Below are positions 1 to 8,615 of a stretch of 32,453 nucleotides of DNA, piece by piece. The notes under the pieces are model-generated. The model made no database searches, was not told the origin of the DNA, and worked only from the letters and a program-made list of their open reading frames with translations. This stretch comes from Pyrinomonadaceae bacterium (lineage in GTDB: Bacteria > Acidobacteriota > Blastocatellia > Pyrinomonadales > Pyrinomonadaceae). A program made the translations under genes and the position numbers. The DNA is taken from assembly GCA_030840675.1 (NCBI GenBank), contig JAVEEA010000002.1, positions 1 through 32,453 on the forward strand, read 5' to 3'. Each line of letters begins with the position of its first letter. The stretch's first letter is position 1.

Positions 1-1937
1 TACGGCGAGACCATCACGGGTTGCTCATCTGAGTCCTCGGCGAGTACGGCCTGGATGATGGGCAAGCTGAGCGAGTGTTTCCTGGCGATGCCGGGGACGT
101 TATGGCCCGCGGCGTAGACCGGGTGACGTTCATTCTCCTGGTACCATTCGGCCAGGTTCGCGGTCTTGTGCATGTTCTCAATAATCTGCCGCCAGCCGAC
201 GCCGGTGTTGTAGGCGCAGAAGGAAATTTCACCTTCCTGGGTACCGTAAGGGATCACGCACATTTCGGTACGACGAAAATCGTAGTTGAAGAGATCCTGA
301 AACCACATGCCCTCGACGCAGAGCACGCGCCAAATGTCATTAGGATCTTCGGCCTTCTCAGCCTTCATGCGATCGTTGCGATCGGAACTCGAGTTGGTAG
401 ACGACGGTTTGAAGAGATTCAGAATCTGCGAAATTGGGAAGCCGGCCGGCGCCTGCTCCGGATTAAAGTTTCGCATAATGGCCATGCCGAGTTGCGCGTA
501 GGAAAGCTTGGTGCCGCGCGCGGTGTCGGTAATGGTGGCGACATCTTTCATAAACTGTTCGTAGTTGAAAAACTCGAACAGCGACTTAAACTCGCCGGTC
601 TGGCGGTTCACGACCATTAGTGTGAAGATGCCGCAATTCGGATGGCAATTGCACGATGACCAACCCCAGGGCGCGTCGGCGCCTTGCAGCATGTCCATCA
701 CGCTGGTGAACGCGGAATAAGACGAGAGCGGGTACCAGTCGCGCAAGGGCTCAAGTTGGCCGCGCAGTTGGTCTTTCAAATCGTGGGTCATGCCGGCGAG
801 CGTGTAACGCTGCTGGATGCGAAACTCATCCGAGATGTCCTCGTCGCGGCCGGTGAATGAAACGGGCTGGAACGCAATCGTCTGCACCTTGTCGATGTTC
901 TTCGCAGCGAAGTCTACAATCGCGCCGATACCGTCGTTGTTGATGGTGTTGACGATGGTCGTAACCAGCGTCACTTTGATGCCGACGCTCGCGAGGTTCT
1001 CGATCGCTTGTTGCTTAACGTCGAACAAATTGCCGACGCCGCGATGTTTGTTTTTCTCTTCAGTGACGCCGTCAAACTGCAGGTACACACCATGTTGCCC
1101 CGCAGCCTTGGCCGCTTTGCAAAACTCGAGGTCCTCGGCGAAACGTATGCCGTTCGTCGCCGCCAGGATGCGGTAGAAGCCGACCTTCTTCGCGTAGGCC
1201 ACGGCTTCGAGGTAATAGGGTGACAGCGTGGGCTCGCCGCCGGAGAAGAGAATGATGATCTGGCGCTTCGGCTTGAACGAGACCGCGCGATCGAGGATCG
1301 CTTTCGTGTCTTCGTAGGTCGGCTCGTGAACATAGCCAACCTGGTTGGCGTCCATGAAGCAGGGGTTGCACATCATGTTGCAGCGGTTGGTAAGGTCCAC
1401 CGTCAACACCGCGCCGCGACCATACTTAATGTTTGACGTACCGTGATGATGGACGTGCTTGTCTTCAGCGACGCGGAAGTCGCGTCCAAAGAAGAGCGAC
1501 TCAATGCGCTCGAGAAACGCCGGGTCAGTCGCCATCACGTCAACAAACTCGCCATGCTTCGGGCAAGTCTTACGCATGACTACCGCACCGTTCTCTTCAA
1601 CAATTTGTGCTTTGATTTCACCCGGGTGTTCGTTCATCAACGACTCGAGGGTCGTTTCACCACTGATGACGGCGTCGCGAACTTCCTTGACGCAACGCGG
1701 GCAAAGGCTATCGGTTTCGCGTGGGAAACCAAGCGGCGGCGAGGTGCGCTCGTAAGACTTCAAGAGTTTGCCGGGAGCCCACTTCGGACTAATCGCCTCT
1801 CCTTCGGGCAGACGACTATTAACCGACTGGAATGCTTTCCAGGCGACGCCCGAAAGATTTGAAAGCAGCTTGGAGCCTTTTACCCCGGTGAGCTTGCCCT
1901 TATCTGATTCTCCGCGGCGGAACTGATCACTAAACAA
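1..1937 (-). CDS. Radical SAM protein, Tes/MJ0619-like (putative tetraether / membrane-spanning lipid synthase family); 3' end runs off the window
   Basis: My own minus-strand translation from TTG at 1937 (AGGAG upstream, in-frame TAA just before it) is open to the window edge: MFSDQFRRGESDKG...SLCPRCVKEVRDA...VVMRKTCPKHGEFVDVMATDPAFLERI...GAVLTVDLTNRCNMMCNPCFMDANQVGY...IIILFSGGEPTLSPYY. It carries CxxxCxxC (1359-1382), GGEP and an N-terminal CPxC/CPKHGEF metal-binding-like segment. It is missing from the ORF track because no stop lies inside the window. Confidence 0.85.
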   Translation of the reverse strand, partial: MFSDQFRRGESDKGKLTGVKGSKLLSNLSGVAWKAFQSVNSRLPEGEAISPKWAPGKLLKSYERTSPPLGFPRETDSLCPRCVKEVRDAVISGETTLESLMNEHPGEIKAQIVEENGAVVMRKTCPKHGEFVDVMATDPAFLERIESLFFGRDFRVAEDKHVHHHGTSNIKYGRGAVLTVDLTNRCNMMCNPCFMDANQVGYVHEPTYEDTKAILDRAVSFKPKRQIIILFSGGEPTLSPYYLEAVAYAKKVGFYRILAATNGIRFAEDLEFCKAAKAAGQHGVYLQFDGVTEEKNKHRGVGNLFDVKQQAIENLASVGIKVTLVTTIVNTINNDGIGAIVDFAAKNIDKVQTIAFQPVSFTGRDEDISDEFRIQQRYTLAGMTHDLKDQLRGQLEPLRDWYPLSSYSAFTSVMDMLQGADAPWGWSSCNCHPNCGIFTLMVVNRQTGEFKSLFEFFNYEQFMKDVATITDTARGTKLSYAQLGMAIMRNFNPEQAPAGFPISQILNLFKPSSTNSSSDRNDRMKAEKAEDPNDIWRVLCVEGMWFQDLFNYDFRRTEMCVIPYGTQEGEISFCAYNTGVGWRQIIENMHKTANLAEWYQENERHPVYAAGHNVPGIARKHSLSLPIIQAVLAEDSDEQPVMVSP

Positions 1938-2192
1938 TAAACCTACTCCTTAACGGCATCCCGAATTTTCGGAACTGCCCGATCCTTAACAAAAACATAC
2001 GTTATGAAAGCATTGCCCGATTTTGACATAAATAATGGCGGCAGTTTTCAACCGGGCCATGATAGTTGGTCTGTCGAGTCATGGCAAGGCAAAAACGGCC
2101 CACCGACTCCCCGCAAAATGCGGTGTTTTCGGCGGTTCTCACCGGCCATGTTCGAGATATGACAACTATTCAGACGCCAGGTCTTGACAATG

Positions 2193-2222
2193 TTGACAGC
2201 GTTAGCCGGTGAGGCGTATAAG
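2193..2222 (+). promoter_or_regulatory. Putative sigma70-type promoter for the SIR2/STAND operon
   Basis: TTGACA (2193-2198), 18-nt spacer, TATAAG (2217-2222), about 190 nt upstream of the ATG at 2410. An additional TTGACA lies at 2184. Confidence 0.45.
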
Positions 2223-2409
2223 CCACTGGGAATCATCTCAACTTCGTTAATGCACTTCACTTCAACGATGCCTGGCGTTTGACGTTATTTTCCCTGGCCG
2301 CCGAACTCAGCCATGGTTCGCGGAAAGCCAGCATCCTGAGGTGATCACCGGCGACCGATTCCTCAAGCCAGGCAGCAAAAAGTTTTCCAAACATCGAGGA
2401 GCATCCTCC

Positions 2410-3351
2410 ATGCCTATTGAACCTCCTTACGGCGAAATTGCCGACGTGATGAAGCAAGGCCAGATCATTCCGTTTCTCGGAGCGGGTGTTAATTTCGGGA
2501 AACGCCAACCAGCTGATGCCAAGTGGACGGGCGGCCTTTGTGGCTTTCTTCCGAGCGGCGGGGAACTGGCCCAGTTTCTCGCCAGCAAGACCGGCTTCCC
2601 GTCACACGATGAGCATGACCTAATGGACCTCGCCAAGGTCTCCTCCTATTTCGTCGAGACCAGCGCCCGCCGCCGCCTGCGCGAACGCCTGCACGATGTC
2701 TTCGATCATGATTTCGTCCCGTGCGACATTCACGCTTACCTGGCGGAAGTCGCGGCCACGTCTCCTTTGTTAATCGTCACCACCAACTACGACGACCTGA
2801 TCGAACGGGCGTTCAAAGAAGCCAACCAGCCTTACGACCTGGTGGTCCATCCCACTGATCGCAAGGATGTGGAGGCCTCGGTATTGTGGTGGCAACACGG
2901 TGCGGCCGAACCGCAAGCCGTCATGCCGAACCGCCTTTTCATCGACCTCGAGAAGACCACCGTCATTTACAAGATGCACGGCACCGTGGACCGCACCCAA
3001 GCCAAGTGGGACAGCTACGTGATCACGGAAGATGACTACGTCGACTTCCTCGCGCGCATCCAATCGGCCGTGCCGGCGCAGTTCATACGCTATTTTCGCG
3101 AACGCCAGTTTCTGTTTCTCGGCTACGGACTGCGCGACTGGAATCTGCGAGTGGTACTGAAAAACTTGCGCACCGCTCCTCCCGATTCGGGGGGACAGTC
3201 TCGCGAGGATGATGAGGAGTTGCGCTCCTGGGCCATTCAATATCGCCCGTCTGATCTTGAAGTCGAACTGTGGAACGCCCGGCGCGTCAAGATCTATGAC
3301 GTCGACATCAATGAGTTTGCCAGGCAACTCCGCGCACAGGCATCTAGCTAA
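2410..3351 (+). CDS. SIR2-like domain protein (SIR2_2 type, putative NADase effector)
   Basis: ORF 2341..3351; the preferred start is ATG 2410 with GAGGAG at 2396-2401. Motifs: IIPFLGAGVNF, LLIVTTNYDDLIERAF, VIYKMHGTVD, ITEDDYVDFLARI, FLFLGYGLRDWNLRVVLKNL. Confidence 0.85.
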   Translation: MPIEPPYGEIADVMKQGQIIPFLGAGVNFGKRQPADAKWTGGLCGFLPSGGELAQFLASKTGFPSHDEHDLMDLAKVSSYFVETSARRRLRERLHDVFDHDFVPCDIHAYLAEVAATSPLLIVTTNYDDLIERAFKEANQPYDLVVHPTDRKDVEASVLWWQHGAAEPQAVMPNRLFIDLEKTTVIYKMHGTVDRTQAKWDSYVITEDDYVDFLARIQSAVPAQFIRYFRERQFLFLGYGLRDWNLRVVLKNLRTAPPDSGGQSREDDEELRSWAIQYRPSDLEVELWNARRVKIYDVDINEFARQLRAQASS

Positions 3352-3362
3352 GGAAGCTCCAC

Positions 3363-6008
3363 ATGCCCGACGACCTGCCCCTGGGTTCATGTCCCTATCG
3401 CGGGTTGCAGCCCTACACTGCAGCTGACCGCGCATTCTTCTTCGGGCGCGAGCGCGACCAGCAGATCATCGTCTCAAACTTATACGCGGCGTCGCTAACC
3501 ATACTTTACGGCGGCAGCGGCGTGGGCAAAACTTCCGTGTTGTTGGCGGGAGTCGTACCGCAATTAGCTCAAGCCCCGCGCCTGGTTGTGGTGGCATTTC
3601 GTAATTGGCAGGCCGAAAACTTCCTTACCAACCTCAAGTCTGAGGTGCTCGCGGCAGTGAGGCAAAACCTCGCCACCGCGGTTGACGTCGACCTGCAACT
3701 GCCGCTCGATGAATTCATCCAGCGATGCGCCGCACTGGTGCGTGGTCCAATCTTCTTTATCCTCGATCAGTTTGAGGAATACTTTCTCTATCATCCGGAG
3801 TCTCAGGGCGAAAACAACTTTGATGTGGAATTGGCGCGGGCCATTAACCGCCAGGACGTCGATGCCAGCTTTGTCTTCTCGATGCGTGAGGACGGACTGA
3901 GCAAACTCGATCGCTTTCAGGGCCGCATCCCAAATCTGCTTAACAACCTGCTGCGCCTGGAACACCTCGATCGCCAGGCGGCAACCGATGCTATTCAAAA
4001 ACCGCTCGCGGAATATAACCGTCGCCTGACCGACGGCCAAAAACCCGTCTCAATCGAACCCGAGTTGGTAACTGCGCTCTTGGACCAGCTAAGAGCAGGC
4101 AAGGTCACCCTCGAATTTACCGGCCAGGGCCAGATCTCAGGCGCGCCCGCCGATGGCGACGTGGATGCGCGAATCGAAACTCCGTTTCTGCAGATGGTGC
4201 TGCGTCGACTATGGGAACAGGAACAAAGCGAGAAATCGCTGCAACTCAGGAAAGCGACACTGGAAAAACTCGGCGGCCCGGAAAACATTGCGCGCAGCCA
4301 TTTGGACACCCAACTAGGCAAGTTCAAGGAAGCTGAATGTGAGATGACCGCTGAGTTGTTACGCTACCTCGTTACGCCTTCGGGTACGAAGATCGCGCAG
4401 GAAGCTTCCGCGCTGGCGTCCTGGGCAAACCTTGATGAAACCGAGGTGGAACGACTGCTGAACCGGCTCAGTTCTCCCGAGATGCGCATTCTGCGTACTG
4501 TCAGCGCTCCCGGGCAGCCGGTGCGTTACGAGATTTTTCATGATGTACTCGCACGCGCGGTGGTGAGTTGGCGCGCGCGACGCCGGCTAATTCGTGAGCG
4601 CCGGCGGGCGCGGCTCTGGCGAGTCGGAGTGAGACTGCTGGTCCTGCTTCTGGTTTTGATCGTCGTGTTTGGATTCATCTGGCGCCAGGGACTGCGAACG
4701 CAACAGCGCGTCGAGAAGGCGAACCAACTGGCGAAGAGTGCTCATGCGGAAGCAGCCGACCCCGAACTCGAACTACTGCTGGCGGTCGAAGCCGTCAAGA
4801 TCATGCCGACGACGGCGGCGCGAGCGGAACTAGAGAAGGCCCTGGCGTCACCCATGCGCGCAATTCTTCATGGACACACTGGCCCGGTTCGAGCAGCAGC
4901 ATTTAGTCCTGACGGTAAGTGGATCGCGACGGCCAGCGAAGATAAGACGGCTGTGATCTGGAACCGCGAGAACCTTTACGATACCAGCACGATCCGTCAC
5001 GAGAATTTTGTGATGAGCGTAGCCTTCAGTCCCGACAGCAAATTTGTCTTGACGGGGTGCAAGGACAAGATCGCGCGTGTTTATGAGGTTGGCTCGTGGG
5101 CGAATCCGGTGGCTGAACTGGAGGGTCACCTCAAGTCTGTCCGCAGCGCCGTGTTTAGTCCTGATGGCAGTTTGATTCTGACCGGAAGCGAGGACAATAC
5201 CGCCTGGATCTGGCAGCGCGGCGCAAACGGCCAATGGGAACCCAAAATAAGACTGGGCCAACCGTCACCCAGTTCAGGTGGGACCACCACGCCCGCGCCG
5301 CGACCGTCATCCGGACATGCGAACTTTGTGCAAAGCGCGAACTTTAGTCACGACGGCAAATTCATAGTTACTGCCAGCCGGGACAACAGCATAAAGATTT
5401 GGCAAACGGACACGGGGAAGTTGCTGCAAACTTTGCCTGACGAAAACGTAGTGCGCGATGCTCGTTTCAGTCCCGACGATCAGACAATTGTAACGGGCAA
5501 CGAAAGTTGTCAGACCAAAGTTTGGCGGCGGAGTGGCGATACCTGGGGGCGCTTGATTGCGTCGAAGTGGACGCCGGATCAAACATTACCCGAGCAGGGT
5601 TGCGGCGAGAAGAGTAACGACTATCAGCATGGCTATATCGACTCGGTCAACTTCGATCCGCGCGGACAGTTGCTGGTTTCAGCGAGCCGTGACCGGCGCG
5701 TGTTTGTTCGCGAGACGCAAACGTGGCGCAAGGTGGGCGAAGCGTTGGTTGGGCATCAGGGTGAGGTTTACGACGCGGACTATAGCGCCGACGGCAGCTT
5801 CGTCATCTCGGCGAGCGAAGACGGTCGAGTGATTCTTTGGGAACCGACGCCTGCTGCCATCTCGCCAGGAACCTCCACCGCTGAGCTGATTAAGATCGCC
5901 TCGCAACGTCTCTTCCGAGCCCTCGACTGCAATGAGCTGCGGCGTTTCCAGTTGCCGTGCACGCTCGCGACGGACGAGGATTGTTGTTCAGATCCCCACG
6001 CTCATTAG
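3363..6008 (+). CDS. nSTAND1-type NTPase with a transmembrane helix and a C-terminal WD40 propeller
   Basis: CPYRGLQPYTAADRAFFFGRERD (nSTAND1 N-terminal signature), Walker A GGSGVGKTS, Walker B-like IFFILDQFEEYF, TM segment VGVRLLVLLLVLIVVFGFIW, then WD40-type repeats from about 4851 to 5850. Starts 11 nt after the SIR2 stop codon. Confidence 0.9.
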   Translation: MPDDLPLGSCPYRGLQPYTAADRAFFFGRERDQQIIVSNLYAASLTILYGGSGVGKTSVLLAGVVPQLAQAPRLVVVAFRNWQAENFLTNLKSEVLAAVRQNLATAVDVDLQLPLDEFIQRCAALVRGPIFFILDQFEEYFLYHPESQGENNFDVELARAINRQDVDASFVFSMREDGLSKLDRFQGRIPNLLNNLLRLEHLDRQAATDAIQKPLAEYNRRLTDGQKPVSIEPELVTALLDQLRAGKVTLEFTGQGQISGAPADGDVDARIETPFLQMVLRRLWEQEQSEKSLQLRKATLEKLGGPENIARSHLDTQLGKFKEAECEMTAELLRYLVTPSGTKIAQEASALASWANLDETEVERLLNRLSSPEMRILRTVSAPGQPVRYEIFHDVLARAVVSWRARRRLIRERRRARLWRVGVRLLVLLLVLIVVFGFIWRQGLRTQQRVEKANQLAKSAHAEAADPELELLLAVEAVKIMPTTAARAELEKALASPMRAILHGHTGPVRAAAFSPDGKWIATASEDKTAVIWNRENLYDTSTIRHENFVMSVAFSPDSKFVLTGCKDKIARVYEVGSWANPVAELEGHLKSVRSAVFSPDGSLILTGSEDNTAWIWQRGANGQWEPKIRLGQPSPSSGGTTTPAPRPSSGHANFVQSANFSHDGKFIVTASRDNSIKIWQTDTGKLLQTLPDENVVRDARFSPDDQTIVTGNESCQTKVWRRSGDTWGRLIASKWTPDQTLPEQGCGEKSNDYQHGYIDSVNFDPRGQLLVSASRDRRVFVRETQTWRKVGEALVGHQGEVYDADYSADGSFVISASEDGRVILWEPTPAAISPGTSTAELIKIASQRLFRALDCNELRRFQLPCTLATDEDCCSDPHAH

Positions 6009-6044
6009 CTGTAATAAAATCCGATGCCGCGAAAGGCAGCGAGT

Positions 6045-6359
6045 TTAGCAGTCGGGTGGTTGTGCGCCGCAGTCTCGACCGTCTCCGGCTTCACTCCTGG
6101 CTGCGAGACAATCGTAATAACGCGCCCAGGCCAGGTAGCAGTCACGCTTCGCGGGTACGTTCACCGCTGCCTTGCGTTTCGCCGCTGCCAGCTTGCGATA
6201 ACTCTCCGCTTCCGTGGGGTTCTGCGTGGCGAGCAGCGAAATGACCGGCGCGCCGGCGTTCACCGGCATACGAGCGGAGCCGTAAGTGATTAGCAGCAGA
6301 GTTAACATGAAAAATGCTGGGATCATTTTTCGCAGGCGAGGTTGGTTGGCAACTTTCAT
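6045..6359 (-). CDS. Small putative secreted protein with four Cys in the mature part
   Basis: ORF 6045..6419; preferred start 6359 (AAAGGAGAATT upstream). Hydrophobic N-terminus MIPAFFMLTLLLITYGSA and tail RDCYLAWARYYDCLAARSEAGDGRDCGAQPPDC. Confidence 0.55.
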   Translation of the reverse strand: MKVANQPRLRKMIPAFFMLTLLLITYGSARMPVNAGAPVISLLATQNPTEAESYRKLAAAKRKAAVNVPAKRDCYLAWARYYDCLAARSEAGDGRDCGAQPPDC

Positions 6360-6559
6360 AATTCTCCTTTGAGGCTTGCTCGGGGACAACCCGGGACGAG
6401 TGTGGATTACGGCGCTCAACCCGAACCTTACGTCCCCGGGACGAATTGGATTCGGGCGGAGGGATTATAGCATCAGCCCCGTAACTCGCGGCTAGACCGA
6501 TCCGCCGACCTGCTCCCCACAGTTGCCTAAAAAGTGTAATATCAGCGGCCAATGAGGTA

Positions 6560-6640
6560 ACGCAAACTGTTCGTTTGCGTCCGCTTCGTTACGAGCAGCC
6601 TGCAACACAAAAAGATACGCAAACTGACAGTTCGCTTTAC
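6560..6640. repeat. REP/REPIN-like palindromic repeat, copy A (two hairpins)
   Basis: Hairpin 1: ACGCAAAC-TGTTC-GTTTGCGT (6560-6580). Hairpin 2: GCAAACT-GAC-AGTTCGC followed by TTTAC (6619-6640), preceded by GCAACACAAAAAGA, a flank shared with copy B. Confidence 0.7.
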
Positions 6641-6649
6641 GGGGAATGA

Positions 6650-7738
6650 ATGCCGGAGACGAATGTACTGACAGTCGCTGAACTAGCCACGCAGTTGGAC
6701 GGTCAACTGATGGGGGACGGCAGTATTCATGTCGTGCGAGTGGCCGACCTCAGTACCGCCCACGATGGCGAGGTCGCCTACGTTGATGATGAGAAGTTTT
6801 TTGCGGCGGGCCGCGCGAGCAAAGCATCGTGCCTGCTCGCGTCCGAGCAATTCATTGAATCCGCGCGAGCAGAGATTAGGGACCATCAGTTTGGACCAGC
6901 CTTGATTGTAGTCGCGAAACCCAAACTCGCTTTCGCATTAGTTGCCGCACTGCTGCATCCGCAAAAACGCCGCGAACCGTTTATTCATCCTTTAGCTGTG
7001 ATTGCGGAGAGCGCCGATGTCGACCTCACCGTCTTCGTTGGCCCACATGTTTCAATCGGTGAACGCACGCAGATTGGCGCCGGTACGCGTGTGGAAGCGG
7101 GCGTGGTCATCGGCGACGACGTACGCGTCGGTCGCGACTGCGTCATCCATCCCGGCGTCACTCTTTACGACGACGTGCAAATAGGCGATCGCGTGATTCT
7201 GCATGCGAGTGTCGTAATTGGCGCCGACGGTTTCGGCTATGTACGCGACGGCGCAGGGTCCTATCACAAGTTTCCGCAACGCGGCACGGTGCTGATCGCA
7301 GACGACGTTGAACTGGGCGCGCACACCTGCGTCGATCGCGGCGCGCTCGGACAAACACGAATCGGACGGGGCACGAAGCTCGACAATATGGTCCACGTGG
7401 GCCACAACTGCGACATCGGCGAGCGCGTGGTCATCGCCGCGCAAACCGGTATCAGCGGCAGCGTGACGATTGAAGACGACGTTGTTGTTGGTGGGCAGGT
7501 CGGCTTCGGCGATCACATACGCGTCTTGAGCGGCGCGGTGATTGGTTCGAAGGCGGGAGTGTTGCCGGGCAAGATTGTGCGCCCCGGAGTGTGGTGGGGC
7601 ATTCCGATTCAACCGCTCGACGAGTACAAACGCCTGAACGCCCACCTCGGCCGGCTCCCGCAAATGCGCGAAGAGATTAAAGAATTGCGCCGCCAGTTAG
7701 CCGAACTCCAAAAAGCGGTACAGAACCCCGAGCGGTAG
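6650..7738 (+). CDS. lpxD: UDP-3-O-acylglucosamine N-acyltransferase
   Basis: Left-handed beta-helix hexapeptide repeats with IGADGFGYVRDGAGSYHKFPQRG and GAHTCVDRGALGQTRIGRGTKLDNMVHVGHNCDIG, typical of LpxD. Confidence 0.95.
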   Translation: MPETNVLTVAELATQLDGQLMGDGSIHVVRVADLSTAHDGEVAYVDDEKFFAAGRASKASCLLASEQFIESARAEIRDHQFGPALIVVAKPKLAFALVAALLHPQKRREPFIHPLAVIAESADVDLTVFVGPHVSIGERTQIGAGTRVEAGVVIGDDVRVGRDCVIHPGVTLYDDVQIGDRVILHASVVIGADGFGYVRDGAGSYHKFPQRGTVLIADDVELGAHTCVDRGALGQTRIGRGTKLDNMVHVGHNCDIGERVVIAAQTGISGSVTIEDDVVVGGQVGFGDHIRVLSGAVIGSKAGVLPGKIVRPGVWWGIPIQPLDEYKRLNAHLGRLPQMREEIKELRRQLAELQKAVQNPER

Positions 7739-7853
7739 CGAGGGGATGTTAGCTCGACTTTGGATATACGAGGTACGGTCAGCCAGGACTATGGGAGTTG
7801 ACTGATCGCAGCCGTCGCTCAACGTCCGCACAACACATTCGAAGGAGTCCCTC

Positions 7854-8525
7854 ATGAAGACTCGCTACATTTTCGTCAGCTTGCTGGTGGTGTTACTCGT
7901 CCCTCCTCTGGGCAGTCTTTACGCTCCAATATCCGTGGTCGGTCAGTCTCGAGAAACTGTTCCGCAAAAGCGAAGCTGGGAGGTCGTTCGGGTGGGGGCC
8001 CGGTCGATGAAGAACAGGGCTGTGGCCAAAGCGCGGGCTGAAGCTGAGGGACGCGAGTGGTACGATCCCGACTGGACCATCCAGGACCAGCTTCCTACCA
8101 ATCTGCCGCTGGCGATTGAGGTCATGAATCTCAACACCGCGTCGCTGCTTCGCGATATCGTTGTCAAAGTAACCAACAAGGCAGATAAACCGATTTATTT
8201 TCTTCAACTACAGATTGTCCTTCCTGACAATCTATCTCAGTACGGTGACCCCCTGGCGTTTCCGCTGCCCTATGGCAGACCTGAATTGATCCGGGTTGAA
8301 AGTCCGATAGAGCCGAGCGACAAGCCGGTGCATTCGGGAGAAAGTGTGTTGGTGAGGATTCCCGAGCCTTACCTGAAGGGATTTGAAGGCCTGGTCGCCA
8401 GGGGAATTACTCCTGCTGAAATAAGGAAGGTCTACTTGATGTTTGGGCGTCTGAATTTCGGCAACCAGAGTGGGTTTTCAAGCGACGGCTCACCCGAGCC
8501 TCCCATTCGCCGCCGGGATTTGTAA
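7854..8525 (+). CDS. Hypothetical secreted protein
   Basis: Hydrophobic N-terminus MKTRYIFVSLLVVLLVPPLGSLYA; AAGGAG upstream; no family recognised with confidence. Confidence 0.65.
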   Translation: MKTRYIFVSLLVVLLVPPLGSLYAPISVVGQSRETVPQKRSWEVVRVGARSMKNRAVAKARAEAEGREWYDPDWTIQDQLPTNLPLAIEVMNLNTASLLRDIVVKVTNKADKPIYFLQLQIVLPDNLSQYGDPLAFPLPYGRPELIRVESPIEPSDKPVHSGESVLVRIPEPYLKGFEGLVARGITPAEIRKVYLMFGRLNFGNQSGFSSDGSPEPPIRRRDL

Positions 8526-8615
8526 CCGTCCAAAACTGCTGGGCATAGACGCTCGTCATTGCGACAGGAACGTTCGTTCTAATTCCGAATAGGTGTGGAA
8601 CCTGGAGGCCCGCCC

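Noticed and set aside
75-620. + strand 181-aa ORF (and nearby + strand ORFs up to 1862)
   Set aside because: Antisense shadow of the radical SAM gene, whose minus-strand frame has clear motifs; no recognisable protein on the + strand.
2048-2508. Minus-strand ORFs in the SIR2 upstream region
   Set aside because: Short, no recognisable motif or convincing RBS; overlap the promoter/leader of the + strand operon.
6142-6552. 136-aa minus ORF
   Set aside because: Overlaps the better-supported small exported protein in another frame; no RBS or motif.
7052-7663. 203-aa minus ORF inside lpxD
   Set aside because: Antisense shadow in GC-rich coding DNA; low-complexity composition without motifs.
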